Shown: positions 16,462-26,301, counted from the first letter of the stretch. The stretch: 64,000 nt of DNA from Photobacterium sanctipauli (GCF_003026495.1 NZ_PYMA01000021.1:30161-94160); one strand, 5' to 3'. Made by a program: numbers and translations. Notes: generated by a model from the letters alone, not told the origin.

Positions 16462-17307
16462 ATGGCAACAGTTACAGCTGCCCTAGTTAAAGAACTGCGC
16501 GAACGTACTGGCGCAGGCATGATGGAATGTAAGAAAGCACTAGTTGAAGCTAACGCTGACATCGAGCTAGCAATCGAAAACATGCGTAAGAGCGGTGCTG
16601 CTAAAGCTGCTAAAAAAGCAGGTAACGTTGCTGCTGAAGGCACAATCCTAATCAAAGACGCTGACGGCGTTGCAGCGCTTCTAGAAGTTAACTGTCAGAC
16701 TGACTTCGTTGCTAAAGATGCTAACTTCCTAGCATTCGCTAACGAAGTACTAGCTGTAGCACTAGCTGAGCGTCTAGACGTTGCAGCTCTTCAGGCTAAG
16801 TTCGAAGAAACTCGCGTTGCTCTAGTTGCTAAGATCGGTGAGAACATCTCTATCCGTCGCGTTGAGTACATCGAAGGCGAAAACATCGCTTCTTACCGTC
16901 ACGGCGACCGCATCGGTGTTGTTGTTGCTGGTAACGGCGACGCAGAAACTCTGAAGCACATCGCTATGCACGTAGCTGCTTCTAAGCCTGAGTTCGTAAA
17001 CCCAGAAGACGTACCTGCAGACGTTGTTGAAAAAGAGCGTCAGGTTCAGGTTGAAATCGCGATGAACGAAGGCAAGCCAGCTGAAATCGCAGAGAAGATG
17101 GTTATCGGCCGCATGAAGAAATTCACAGGCGAAATCTCTCTAACTGGTCAGCCATTCATCATGGAACCTAAGAAAGCTGTTGGCGAATTCCTAAAAGAGA
17201 AAGGCGCTACAGTAACTAACTTCATCCGCCTAGAAGTTGGTGAAGGTATCGAGAAAGCTCAAGAAATGAGCTTCGCTGAAGAAGTAGCAGCAGTACAGAA
17301 GGGTTAA
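16462..17307 (+). CDS. tsf: Elongation factor Ts
   Basis: 281 residues, normal length. EF-Ts exchanges GDP for GTP on EF-Tu. The family signature LVKELRERTGAGMMECKKAL is near the N-terminus, and the core TDFVAKDANFLAFANEV contains the residues that contact EF-Tu near its Mg-binding site. Highly biased codon use. It follows rpsB, as in most bacteria, and ends before a strong terminator. Confidence 0.98.
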   Translation: MATVTAALVKELRERTGAGMMECKKALVEANADIELAIENMRKSGAAKAAKKAGNVAAEGTILIKDADGVAALLEVNCQTDFVAKDANFLAFANEVLAVALAERLDVAALQAKFEETRVALVAKIGENISIRRVEYIEGENIASYRHGDRIGVVVAGNGDAETLKHIAMHVAASKPEFVNPEDVPADVVEKERQVQVEIAMNEGKPAEIAEKMVIGRMKKFTGEISLTGQPFIMEPKKAVGEFLKEKGATVTNFIRLEVGEGIEKAQEMSFAEEVAAVQKG

Positions 17308-17330
17308 TCCTTCTTGCTAAGAACTCCAAA

Positions 17331-17357
17331 GACCGTAGCCTAGGCTGCGGTCTTTTT
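17331..17357 (+). terminator. Terminator of tsf
   Basis: Stem GACCGTAGCC / GGCTGCGGTC (one G-U pair) with a 2-nt loop centre, followed by TTTTT. Confidence 0.9.
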
Positions 17358-17398
17358 ACAACTCCGTATCTATATTTGTAAGCCTGGAAGGTAAACTA

Positions 17399-18127
17399 AT
17401 GACCACGAATCCTAAACCGACTTATCAACGTATTCTGCTCAAACTCAGTGGGGAAGCACTGCAGGGCGAGGAAGGTTTTGGTATTGATGCACAAGTTCTT
17501 GACCGTATGGCTCAGGAAATCAAAGAACTGATTGAATTAGGTGTGCAAGTTGGCCTTGTTATCGGTGGTGGTAACCTGTTCCGTGGTGCTGGCCTAGCTG
17601 AAGCAGGTATGAACCGAGTTGTGGGCGACCACATGGGTATGCTAGCTACCGTGATGAACGGCCTTGCAATGCGTGACGCACTACATCGTGCCTATGTGAA
17701 CGCTCGAGTGATGTCGGCAATCCCGCTAAATGGCGTGTGTGACAACTACAACTGGGCTGACGCGATCAGCCAGCTGCGCCAGGGTCGCGTGGTAATCTTC
17801 TCTGCGGGTACCGGTAACCCATTCTTCACTACCGACTCTGCTGCTTGTCTGCGCGGTATCGAAATCGAAGCTGACGTGGTACTAAAAGCAACAAAAGTTG
17901 ACGGTGTATTCACAGAAGATCCAGTTAAAAACCCAGACGCTGTTCTTTATGATAAGCTTAGCTACCAAGACGTTCTTGAAAAAGAACTAAAAGTAATGGA
18001 TCTTGCAGCATTTACTCTTGCTCGCGACCACGGTATGCCTATTCGTGTATTCAACATGAACAAGCCAGGCTCTCTTCGCCGCGTGGTAATGGGTGAGCAA
18101 GAAGGTACGTTGATTACCAACGACTAA
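17399..18127 (+). CDS. pyrH: UMP kinase
   Basis: 242 residues, amino-acid-kinase fold. It phosphorylates UMP to UDP, is activated by GTP and inhibited by UTP. Visible motifs: KLSGEALQGEEGFGID near residue 15, GLVIGGGNLFRGAGL near 55, GTGNPFFTTDSAACLRG near 140 and ATKVDGVFTEDP near 165. It has its own ribosome site (GGAAGG) and lies in the usual tsf-pyrH-frr order. Confidence 0.97.
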   Translation: MTTNPKPTYQRILLKLSGEALQGEEGFGIDAQVLDRMAQEIKELIELGVQVGLVIGGGNLFRGAGLAEAGMNRVVGDHMGMLATVMNGLAMRDALHRAYVNARVMSAIPLNGVCDNYNWADAISQLRQGRVVIFSAGTGNPFFTTDSAACLRGIEIEADVVLKATKVDGVFTEDPVKNPDAVLYDKLSYQDVLEKELKVMDLAAFTLARDHGMPIRVFNMNKPGSLRRVVMGEQEGTLITND

Positions 18128-18159
18128 GTATCTTGTCGAAAGAGCTTACTTCTTTTATT

Positions 18160-18184
18160 CGGAAGCCTACGGGCTTCCGATTTT
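18160..18184 (+). terminator. Terminator after pyrH
   Basis: Stem CGGAAGCC / GGCTTCCG, 4-nt loop, followed by ATTTT. It lies 26 nt before frr and is probably leaky. Confidence 0.8.
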
Positions 18185-18209
18185 ACCGAATGATTAAAGG
18201 GTATTAACC

Positions 18210-18767
18210 GTGATTGAAGAAATTAAACAAGATGCGCAGGAGCGCATGGGCAAAAGTGTTGAAGCGCTTAAAAACCAGCTAGCAAAAGTACGTACTGGCC
18301 GTGCTCACCCGAGCCTGCTGGATACTATCTACGTTGAGTACTACGGTGCAAACACGCCTCTTAAGCAGCTAGCAAACGTTGTTGCTGAAGACGCGCGTAC
18401 TCTGGCAATCACTGTTTTCGATAAAGAGCTAACGCCTAAAATCGAAAAAGCGATCATGATGTCTGACCTAGGCCTGAACCCAATGTCAGCGGGTACTGTG
18501 ATCCGCGTTCCACTTCCACCACTAACGGAAGAGCGTCGTCGCGATCTTGTTAAAATCGTACGCGCTGAAGCAGAGCAAGGCCGTGTTGCCGTTCGTAACA
18601 TCCGTCGTGATGCGAACGCAGACGTGAAAGCACTGCTTAAAGAGAAAGAAATTTCTGAAGATGATGATCGCCGCGCACAGGACGACATCCAGAAGATCAC
18701 AGACGCAGCAGTGAAAGAAATTGATGCGATTCTAGATGTGAAAGAAAAAGAGTTGATGGAAGTTTAA
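18210..18767 (+). CDS. frr: Ribosome recycling factor
   Basis: 185 residues, usual length. Together with EF-G it splits post-termination ribosomes. Typical stretches are VRTGRAHPSLLDTIYVEYYG at about 28-47 and the C-terminal helices with EERRRDLVKIVRAEAEQGRVAVRN. Starts with GTG at 18210, preceded by AAAGGG. Ends before a strong terminator. Confidence 0.97.
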   Translation: MIEEIKQDAQERMGKSVEALKNQLAKVRTGRAHPSLLDTIYVEYYGANTPLKQLANVVAEDARTLAITVFDKELTPKIEKAIMMSDLGLNPMSAGTVIRVPLPPLTEERRRDLVKIVRAEAEQGRVAVRNIRRDANADVKALLKEKEISEDDDRRAQDDIQKITDAAVKEIDAILDVKEKELMEV

Positions 18768-18798
18768 TCGACTTCATTGGCTTGAACAAAGTACAGGG

Positions 18799-18828
18799 CG
18801 CTGTGCGTGCAGCACAGCGTTTTTTTTT
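18799..18828 (+). terminator. Terminator of frr
   Basis: Stem CGCTGTGC / GCACAGCG with a 5-nt loop, then nine T. One of the strongest terminators in the window; it ends just before the uppS ribosome site. Confidence 0.95.
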
Positions 18829-18839
18829 GAGGGAGATGT

Positions 18840-19604
18840 ATGGCAGAGCATACAATCGATACTGCACTCTTTGCTGATAGTTTGCCTAAGCACGTTGCCG
18901 TCATAATGGATGGAAACGGCCGCTGGGCGAAGGCGAGAGGCAAGGCTCGAGTGTTTGGCCATAAGGCTGGCGTAGAAGCCGTACGTAAAACTGTCTCGAC
19001 AGCAAACCGCCTTGGTATCAAGGTTGTGACGCTTTTCGCTTTCAGTAGTGAAAACTGGCGCCGCCCTGAAGACGAAGTGTCTTTGTTAATGGAGCTCTTC
19101 ATTACGGTATTGGGCCGTGAAGTGAAGCGACTTCATAAGAACAATATTCGCCTGCGCATTATTGGTGATACCACAAGGTTTAGTGAGCGTTTGCAACGTA
19201 AAATTGCCGAAGCTGAGGCGTTGACGGAAAACAATACTGGTATGGTATTGAATGTTGCCGCCAACTACGGTGGTCAGTGGGATATTCTTCAGGCTGCAAA
19301 ACGCTTGGCACACCAAGTGGCTCACGGCGGATTGACTGCTGAGGATATCACTGAAGATATGCTCGCCGATGGCCTATCAACGGCAGGGTTGCCTGAGGTT
19401 GATTTGCTGATCCGTACCAGTGGCGAATGCCGCATCAGTAATTTTATGCTATGGCAAACCGCTTATGCTGAGTTGTACTTCACGGAGCAGCATTGGCCTG
19501 ACTTCGATGAAGCCAGCATGGCCAACGCCGTAGCATGGTTTGTGAACCGAGAGCGCCGCTTCGGCTGCACCGGTGAGCAAGTACAAGCTTTACTTGAGCA
19601 ATAA
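18840..19604 (+). CDS. uppS: Undecaprenyl diphosphate synthase (cis-prenyltransferase)
   Basis: 254 residues. It condenses eight isopentenyl diphosphates onto farnesyl diphosphate, making the carrier lipid for peptidoglycan and O-antigen. Motifs: VIMDGNGRWAKARGKARVFGHKAG with the catalytic Asp near residue 23, FAFSSENWRRP near 72, and LLIRTSGECRISNFMLWQ near 192. The ribosome site GAGGGAG is 4 nt from the ATG. Here uppS-cdsA come before dxr; in E. coli dxr comes first. Confidence 0.97.
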   Translation: MAEHTIDTALFADSLPKHVAVIMDGNGRWAKARGKARVFGHKAGVEAVRKTVSTANRLGIKVVTLFAFSSENWRRPEDEVSLLMELFITVLGREVKRLHKNNIRLRIIGDTTRFSERLQRKIAEAEALTENNTGMVLNVAANYGGQWDILQAAKRLAHQVAHGGLTAEDITEDMLADGLSTAGLPEVDLLIRTSGECRISNFMLWQTAYAELYFTEQHWPDFDEASMANAVAWFVNRERRFGCTGEQVQALLEQ

Positions 19605-19753
19605 GTAGCGATGGCACCGCGTGTCGGGTTACGATTTTATCTTTAGGGCATCTGACATTAGGTTGTGATGCCTTTTTTACTGGTTGCCAGGTAGGCAACA
19701 TTAGGTTGGGCTATGGCTCCAGCCATCAAAAAATAATATTGAGAGGACGCAGT

Positions 19754-20602
19754 TTGCTTAAGCAACGTATTATTACCGCAGTCATCCTCGCTCCCCTAGT
19801 TATTGCAGGAATTTTTCTTCTTCCTTTTCCTGCTTTTGTTGCCGCGCTAGCAGGTATTACCCTGATTGGCTTCTGGGAGTGGACACAATTTGTTGAAGCG
19901 AAGTCGCGTGTTGCCGCGATGGTGCTTCCGACCTTGGTTCTTGGGGCTTCAATCGCTTTGATGCCGACCGACGCAACAACGCTATCAATGCTAGCGTCAT
20001 CGCACCAAGCCGTACTGCTGATTGGCGGTATTTGGTGGGCCGTTGCCTCGGCGCTGGCTATCAGCTATCCGCGCAGTGCCAAACTATGGTCAACATCTAT
20101 CCCTTTGAAATACCTTTTTGGTTTGCTGACCCTGCTTCCTTTCTTCTGGAGCGTGCTGATGCTGCGCGCCGTTAACTACCTCGAATCGCCGTATCACGGT
20201 GCTAAACTGGTGATGCTGGTTTGTTTCTTGGTTTGGGCGGCAGATACTGGTGCGTACTTCTCCGGTAAGCGCTTCGGTAAGCACAAGATGGCCCCTGCAG
20301 TGAGCCCGAATAAGACGATCGAAGGCCTGGCTGGTGGCGCTTTGCTGGCGGTATTGGTGACATGGGGCGGTGCCGCCCTGATGGACATCCCGTTTGTCAG
20401 CCTGGGTAGCCTGCTATTGATTGCTGTGGTAACCGTGGTGGCATCGGTACTGGGCGATCTTGTTGAAAGTATGTTCAAGCGTGTTTCCGGAATTAAAGAT
20501 AGCGGAAGTATCTTACCAGGCCACGGCGGTATCTTAGACCGCATTGATAGCCTAACCGCCGCCCTTCCTGTATTTGCCTTACTGTATCTTTGGTTGATAT
20601 AA
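19754..20602 (+). CDS. cdsA: Phosphatidate cytidylyltransferase
   Basis: 282 residues, integral membrane enzyme with about eight hydrophobic helices. It makes CDP-diacylglycerol from phosphatidate and CTP, the entry to all phospholipids. The C-terminal family signature (SMFKRVSGIKDSGSILPGHGGILDRIDS) is complete with its Asp residues. I place the start at TTG 19754, giving the usual MLKQRIITA beginning, with GAGAGGA 7 nt upstream. The longer frame from 19706 lacks a ribosome site. Confidence 0.95.
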   Translation: MLKQRIITAVILAPLVIAGIFLLPFPAFVAALAGITLIGFWEWTQFVEAKSRVAAMVLPTLVLGASIALMPTDATTLSMLASSHQAVLLIGGIWWAVASALAISYPRSAKLWSTSIPLKYLFGLLTLLPFFWSVLMLRAVNYLESPYHGAKLVMLVCFLVWAADTGAYFSGKRFGKHKMAPAVSPNKTIEGLAGGALLAVLVTWGGAALMDIPFVSLGSLLLIAVVTVVASVLGDLVESMFKRVSGIKDSGSILPGHGGILDRIDSLTAALPVFALLYLWLI

Positions 20603-20716
20603 GCCTTTCTAACGTGCTCCCAGTGAACGCTTCAGACGTCGAACAGACTTGTCTGTGTTCATTGGGAGTGCCATGCTCAATATGCCAAACGAGTTTTTGT
20701 GTTGTTAAGTGATAAT

Positions 20717-21907
20717 ATGCGTAAGTTAACGATTCTTGGTGCAACGGGTTCTATTGGTAGCAGTACACTTGCCGTGGCCGCTCAAAACCCCGATTTATTT
20801 GATGTTGTTGCTCTGGCTGCGGGTAGCAATAGCCAGAAAATGTTCGAGCTGTGTATGCAGTGGCGTCCAAAGTATGCGGCGATGGCATCAGAGTCTGCAG
20901 CGCGTGAATTGGCGACACAATTAAAGCAGCATAATATCGCGACAGAGGTGCTGGCTGGCGAGGCTGGCATGTGCCAGGTTGCTGCGCTGGACGAGGTCGA
21001 CACTGTGATGGCTGCGATTGTTGGGGCTGCTGGCCTATTGCCGACAATGGCAGGCGTCAAGGCTGGAAAGCGCATTCTGCTGGCCAACAAGGAAGCGCTG
21101 GTGATGTCGGGGCAGATGTTCATTGATGCTTGCCGCGAATACGGGGCTGAACTGTTGCCGGTGGACAGTGAGCACAATGCCATTTTCCAGAGCCTACCAG
21201 CGGAGATCCAGCGCAAGATGGGTTACTGCGACCTTGAGTCGGCCGGCGTGAGTAAAATCTTGCTGACAGGCTCTGGCGGCCCTTTCCGTTATACCGATGT
21301 CGCGGAGCTTGACGCCGTCACACCAGAAATGGCCATTGCCCACCCGAACTGGTCGATGGGGCCGAAAATCTCGGTTGACTCTGCGACCATGATGAACAAA
21401 GGGTTGGAGTATATTGAGGCGCGATGGCTATTTAATGCCTCCCGCGAGCAAATGGACGTGATTATTCACCCGCAGTCGGTGATTCACTCGATGGTGCAAT
21501 ACAAGGATGGCTCTGTGCTGGCACAAATGGGATTGCCGGATATGAGAACCCCGATTGCCTGCGCAATGTCCTATCCTGAAAGAGTAGATGCCGGTGTTGC
21601 CCCGCTTGATTTTAGCCAGGTAGGCGAGTTTACTTTCCTTAAGCCAGACTTTGCCCGCTACCCATGCCTGAAACTTGCCATCGATGCATGTTATGCCGGG
21701 CAAGCAGCAACAACGGCACTCAATGCCGCCAACGAAGTGGCTGTGGCGGCCTTTTTAGCGCGCCAAATCGGCTTTACCGATATTGCGCGGATCAACCAAC
21801 AGGTGCTAGAGCAAGCCCCAATGCGCGAGCCAGCCGACTTGGAAAGTGTGATTGAGCTGGATAGAATAGCTCGCAACTTAGCGAAGGACGTTATTCGTAA
21901 GGTATAG
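20717..21907 (+). CDS. dxr: 1-deoxy-D-xylulose-5-phosphate reductoisomerase
   Basis: 396 residues (also called IspC). First committed step of the MEP isoprenoid pathway, converting DXP to MEP with NADPH; the target of fosmidomycin. NADPH-binding start LTILGATGSIGSSTLAV, metal and substrate motifs LPVDSEHNAIFQSL near 145-158, and MGPKISVDSATMMNKGLEYIEA near 215-236. The ATG at 20717 gives the expected N-terminus. It feeds farnesyl diphosphate to UppS, encoded two genes upstream. Confidence 0.97.
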   Translation: MRKLTILGATGSIGSSTLAVAAQNPDLFDVVALAAGSNSQKMFELCMQWRPKYAAMASESAARELATQLKQHNIATEVLAGEAGMCQVAALDEVDTVMAAIVGAAGLLPTMAGVKAGKRILLANKEALVMSGQMFIDACREYGAELLPVDSEHNAIFQSLPAEIQRKMGYCDLESAGVSKILLTGSGGPFRYTDVAELDAVTPEMAIAHPNWSMGPKISVDSATMMNKGLEYIEARWLFNASREQMDVIIHPQSVIHSMVQYKDGSVLAQMGLPDMRTPIACAMSYPERVDAGVAPLDFSQVGEFTFLKPDFARYPCLKLAIDACYAGQAATTALNAANEVAVAAFLARQIGFTDIARINQQVLEQAPMREPADLESVIELDRIARNLAKDVIRKV

Positions 21908-21909
21908 AT

Positions 21910-23265
21910 ATGATAGGTATTTTGTGGAACCTAGGTGCATTTTTACTCGCTCTTGGGATACTGATAGCAGTACATGAGTACGGCCACTTTTGGGTTGCAC
22001 GCCGTTGTGGTGTTTTTGTTGAGCGTTTTTCAATCGGTTTCGGGAAATCGTTGTGGCGCAAGGTGGGCAAAGATGGCACCGAGTATACCCTTGCGATGAT
22101 CCCGCTCGGCGGCTACGTCAAGATGCTTGATGAGCGTGTTGAGGAAGTACCTGCCGACAAGCGCCATATGGCGTTTAACAACAAAAAACTGTGGCAGCGT
22201 AGCGCCATTGTGGCGGCCGGCCCGCTGGCCAACTTCGTGTTTGCGATTTTCGCCTACTGGGTTGTGTACCTGATTGGCGTACCGGCGGTTCGCCCGGTGA
22301 TTGGCGAAGTGGCTCCGCAATCTATTGCGGCGCAGGCAGGAATTGAATCTGGGATGGAACTAAAATCTATTTCAGGAATCAAAACCGCTGATTGGGAATC
22401 CGTTAATTTGGCGATGATTTCCCATATCGGTGATAAAGAGATGGTTTTGACTGTGGCAGACGCTGAAGGCGGGTATGAAAGCCAGCGCACTTTAGATTTG
22501 TCGGCATGGTCATTCGACCCGGAAAGTGACCGCGTCCTGACGACGTTGGGTATTACACCATATTCACCTGAAATTACCCTGACTATTTCACAACTTGTGG
22601 ACGGCGGGGCAGCAATTGATGCCGGTTTACGTTTAAATGACGAAATTGTCTCAATCAACGGTGAAACTGTCACCCAATGGCAGCAGGTGGTTGAAGCTGT
22701 TCGCTCTCACCCTGAGCAACCTTTAGCACTAGAGGTGATGCGAGAGGGGGAGTTGACAGCCTTGGCGTTAACCCCTGGGGCGAAAGAAGGCCCTGGTGGT
22801 GAAATGATTGGGTACGCAGGGTTTGCGCCAAAGGTTGAACCTTGGCCGGAGTCATACCGTATCAACTTGCAGTTTGGCCCTATCGAGGCCATCGGCAAGG
22901 CCACGGAAAAAACGTGGCAACTCGTGACATTGACCTTCGATATGGTGACCAAGTTGGTGACCGGCGATGTCGCAATGAAGAACCTGAGTGGCCCGATTTC
23001 GATTGCGAAAGGGGCAGGGATGACAGCCGACTACGGCATCGTCTACTTCCTTGGCTTCCTGGCGTTAATCAGCGTCAACTTGGGCATAGTTAATTTGTTA
23101 CCGCTGCCGGTATTGGATGGGGGACACTTGATGTTCTTTGCCATCGAGGCGGTAACACGTCGTCCTGTTTCTGAACGTGTTCAGGATATAGGTTATAGAG
23201 TGGGCTCAGCCATTTTGGTTGCGTTGATGGCGGTTGCGCTTTTCAATGACTTTACCCGCCTTTAA
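21910..23265 (+). CDS. rseP: Site-2 zinc metalloprotease RseP
   Basis: 451 residues. It cuts the anti-sigma factor RseA inside the inner membrane after DegS, releasing sigma-E, and clears remnant signal peptides. The zinc motif HEYGH lies in the first membrane segment (about residues 21-25) and the third ligand is in LPLPVLDGGHL near 400. Two PDZ domains lie between (about 115-300). It starts 2 nt after the dxr stop, so the two are coupled. Confidence 0.97.
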   Translation: MIGILWNLGAFLLALGILIAVHEYGHFWVARRCGVFVERFSIGFGKSLWRKVGKDGTEYTLAMIPLGGYVKMLDERVEEVPADKRHMAFNNKKLWQRSAIVAAGPLANFVFAIFAYWVVYLIGVPAVRPVIGEVAPQSIAAQAGIESGMELKSISGIKTADWESVNLAMISHIGDKEMVLTVADAEGGYESQRTLDLSAWSFDPESDRVLTTLGITPYSPEITLTISQLVDGGAAIDAGLRLNDEIVSINGETVTQWQQVVEAVRSHPEQPLALEVMREGELTALALTPGAKEGPGGEMIGYAGFAPKVEPWPESYRINLQFGPIEAIGKATEKTWQLVTLTFDMVTKLVTGDVAMKNLSGPISIAKGAGMTADYGIVYFLGFLALISVNLGIVNLLPLPVLDGGHLMFFAIEAVTRRPVSERVQDIGYRVGSAILVALMAVALFNDFTRL

Positions 23266-23300
23266 AAAGAGCGTTTTAGCAAGGAATAATCAGAACAGTA

Positions 23301-25721
23301 ATGGCGATGAAAAAACTGTTGATCGCATCACTCCTGTTTAGCAGCAGTGTTGCGTATAGTGCGGATCAATTTGTAGTTGAAGATATCCGCTTTGAAGGCC
23401 TACAGCGTGTAACTCTTGGTGCGGCATTGCTGACCATGCCTGTTAGGGTTGGCGACAATGTTGGCGAGCGCGATGTGGCGGAGATGATCCAATCCCTGTT
23501 TGCATCGGGCAACTTTGAGGACATTAAAGTTTACCGCGATGGTAATGCCTTATTGGTGAAGGTGCTGGAGCGCCCAACGATTGCCAGCATTACCTTCTCC
23601 GGCAACAAAGCGATTAAAGAAGAGCAGTTAACCGAAAATTTGGACGCTTCCCGTGTTCGAGTTGGTGAATCCCTTGATAGAACAACGTTAAGTAAAATCG
23701 AGAAGGGACTGGAAGACTTCTACTACAGCGTGGGTAAATACAACGCGTCGGTACAGGCGGTGGTGACACCACTACCGCGTAACCGTGCAGACTTGAAGTT
23801 TGTGTTTACGGAAGGCGTGTCTGCCGAGATCCAGCAAATTAACTTCATCGGTAACGAAGTGTTCTCCGATGATGAGTTGCGCAGCAAGTTTAACTTGCAA
23901 GCCGAAGTGGCGTGGTGGAACTTCCTGGCCGATAAAAAGTACCAAAAGCAGGTACTGGCTGGCGATTTGGAAACCCTGCGCTCGCTATACCTCAACAATG
24001 GTTACTTGAAGTACAAGCTTGATGCGACCCAGGTTGCTATCTCGCCAGACAAGAAAGGGGTTTATATCACCCTGAAAGTCGATGAAGGTGAGCAGTACTC
24101 AATCAAGGATGTGCAGCTTCGCGGTGACTTGGTAGGCAAGAGCTCTGAGCTGGAAAGCTTAGTGGCGGTTTCGTCGGGTGATGTCTATAACGGTGCGGAA
24201 GTTACCGCTGTGGAAGAAGCCTTGAAGCGCAAGTTGGGTGAGCTGGGCTATGCCTACCCGCAAGTGAACACTATCCCTGATTTCGACGACGATAACCAGC
24301 AAGTCGCTTTGATTATCAATGTCGAGCCCGGCAAGCGTATTTATGTGCGCAATATTGATTTCACCGGTAACACCTCAACCAAAGATGAAGTCCTGCGCCG
24401 TGAAATGCGCCAGATGGAAGGCAGCTGGCTGAACTCGCGCTCTGTTGAGCGTGGTAAAGAGCGTCTGAGCCGTACTGGCTTCTTCGAAACGGTCGATGTT
24501 CAGACGGTTCGAGTGCCGGGTTCTGATGATCAGGTTGATGTTAAGTACACGGTAAAAGAAGCGAATGCCGGTAACATTAACTTTGGTATCGGTTACGGTA
24601 CGGAGTCGGGGATCAGTTTCCAGGCGGGTATCCAGCAGGATAACTTCCTTGGTACCGGTAACCGTTTTGGTATCAATGCCATGATGAACGATTACCAGAA
24701 GAACGTTAGCCTGGAGTACCGCGATCCGTACTTCACGCTCGATGGTATCAGTTTGGGCGGTAAGATTTACTACAACGAGTTTGAAGCCTCTGACGCGAAC
24801 ATTTCCGACTATACCAACGAAAGTTACGGTGCCAGCCTGACCTGGGGTTTCCCGTTCGATGAGCTGAACTTCTTCGAATTCGGTGTGGGCTACGACCACA
24901 ACAAGATCTCGAATACCCAAGAGTACTACCAGATCGAGAAGTTCAAGGCGATCCACGGCTTCAACCGCGGTGACAACGTGATTGAACTTGATGACTTTGA
25001 CTGGTCGGTATCATGGACGCGCAACAACTTGAACCGTGGCTACTTCCCAACGGCGGGTAACCACCAGCGTGCATCATACCGTATGACGATCCCAGGATCG
25101 GATGCCCAGTACTTCAAGGTGCAGTACGATGTACGCCAGTACTTCCCGCTAACCGAAGATCACGGCTACAGCTTATTGCTACGCGGTCGCTTAGGTTATG
25201 GTAATGGCTACGGTACAACCGATAACGGTAGCGACCAGTTGTTGCCATTCTACGAGAACTACTACGCCGGTGGCTTTACTACGCTACGTGGTTTCCGCTC
25301 GAATACGGTAGGCCCGAAAGCCATCTATACCGAAGGCTGTTCAAGCGGTGGTGGTAACAGCGGTAACAACCCTTGCTTGCAAGGCTCTGATGATGCAGCC
25401 GGTGGTAACGCCGTTGCGTTGGCCAGTATGGAACTGATCGTCCCGACGCCGTTCGCGTCTGACGAGGTTCGCAACCAAATCCGTACCAGTGTGTTTGTTG
25501 ACGCTGGTACAGTGTGGGACACGGAATATGATCTGAAAGATAATGATGGTAAGTACATCCATGATTATTCCGACCCATCTTTGATTCGTGCGTCTTATGG
25601 TGCCGCATTGCAGTGGATGTCACCAATGGGACCTCTTGTATTCTCGGTTGCGAAGCCAATCAAGAAATACGAGGGTGACGATGAAGAGTTCTTTACTTTC
25701 ACCATTGGTCGAACATTCTAA
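23301..25721 (+). CDS. bamA: Outer membrane protein assembly factor BamA
   Basis: 806 residues. Core of the BAM complex that folds beta-barrel proteins into the outer membrane. Signal peptide (about 1-21, ending VAYSA), five POTRA domains to about 420 and a 16-strand barrel with the VRGF-like loop-6 motif TTLRGFRSN near 660; it ends with a C-terminal Phe (TFTIGRTF), the barrel signal. Loop 6 contains a Cys pair in a Gly/Asn-rich insert (EGCSSGGGNS...NPCLQG). It sits with its chaperone Skp and RseP. Confidence 0.97.
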   Translation: MAMKKLLIASLLFSSSVAYSADQFVVEDIRFEGLQRVTLGAALLTMPVRVGDNVGERDVAEMIQSLFASGNFEDIKVYRDGNALLVKVLERPTIASITFSGNKAIKEEQLTENLDASRVRVGESLDRTTLSKIEKGLEDFYYSVGKYNASVQAVVTPLPRNRADLKFVFTEGVSAEIQQINFIGNEVFSDDELRSKFNLQAEVAWWNFLADKKYQKQVLAGDLETLRSLYLNNGYLKYKLDATQVAISPDKKGVYITLKVDEGEQYSIKDVQLRGDLVGKSSELESLVAVSSGDVYNGAEVTAVEEALKRKLGELGYAYPQVNTIPDFDDDNQQVALIINVEPGKRIYVRNIDFTGNTSTKDEVLRREMRQMEGSWLNSRSVERGKERLSRTGFFETVDVQTVRVPGSDDQVDVKYTVKEANAGNINFGIGYGTESGISFQAGIQQDNFLGTGNRFGINAMMNDYQKNVSLEYRDPYFTLDGISLGGKIYYNEFEASDANISDYTNESYGASLTWGFPFDELNFFEFGVGYDHNKISNTQEYYQIEKFKAIHGFNRGDNVIELDDFDWSVSWTRNNLNRGYFPTAGNHQRASYRMTIPGSDAQYFKVQYDVRQYFPLTEDHGYSLLLRGRLGYGNGYGTTDNGSDQLLPFYENYYAGGFTTLRGFRSNTVGPKAIYTEGCSSGGGNSGNNPCLQGSDDAAGGNAVALASMELIVPTPFASDEVRNQIRTSVFVDAGTVWDTEYDLKDNDGKYIHDYSDPSLIRASYGAALQWMSPMGPLVFSVAKPIKKYEGDDEEFFTFTIGRTF

Positions 25722-25741
25722 ATTTTTTAAGGAGATACCCT

Positions 25742-26251
25742 GTGAAACAGTGGATTAAAGCGGCTGGTCTTGGCCTGGTTATTCTTTCTTCATCTATGTA
25801 TGCCCAAGCAGCCGAAGCCGCACAGAAAGTTGGTTATGTGGCGACTGCACAGGCGATGCAACAACTGGCACAGCGCTACGGTGTTGCTGAGAAACTTCGT
25901 GGTGAGTTCAAAGATCGCATCGATGAGCTGCGTGGTATTGAAAGCCGCATGAAGACCAAAGTAGACAAAATGAAGCGTGATGGCGAGCTAATGAGCTCAA
26001 GCGAGCGCACTAAGCTACAGCGTGAAATGCAGTCACTTGAGTCTGATTACAAACTGAAGGCGCAAGCGCTGCAAGAAGACCAGCGTCGTCGCGGTGCGGA
26101 AGAAGAGCAGAAGCTAGTTCAGAAAATCCGTCAAGCAATCCAAGACGTGGCGAAGCGTGAAGGCTACGATATGGTGATTGATGCGAACGCGGTACTGCAT
26201 GCCAACCCGCAAGATGACCTATCTTCGAAAGTGATTTCTGCCGTTAAGTAA
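25742..26251 (+). CDS. skp: Periplasmic chaperone Skp (OmpH family)
   Basis: 169 residues. A trimeric periplasmic chaperone that carries unfolded outer membrane proteins to BAM. The signal peptide ends at about residue 23 (YAQAAEA). Long charged coiled-coil helices (about 55-125) form the tentacles, and the C-terminal VIDANAVLHA belongs to the trimer body. It starts with GTG at 25742, with AAGGAG upstream, right behind bamA. Confidence 0.95.
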   Translation: MKQWIKAAGLGLVILSSSMYAQAAEAAQKVGYVATAQAMQQLAQRYGVAEKLRGEFKDRIDELRGIESRMKTKVDKMKRDGELMSSSERTKLQREMQSLESDYKLKAQALQEDQRRRGAEEEQKLVQKIRQAIQDVAKREGYDMVIDANAVLHANPQDDLSSKVISAVK

Positions 26252-26277
26252 GCGGTGGTTAACACATTAGGCAATTA

Positions 26278-26295
26278 TAGGGGCGAGAGCCCCTA
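26278..26295 (+). terminator. Hairpin after skp
   Basis: TAGGGGC / GCCCCTA stem with a GAGA loop, 27 nt after the skp stop. No T-run; it may be a first pause element before the larger hairpin downstream. Confidence 0.5.
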
Positions 26296-26301
26296 ATCAT
26301 G

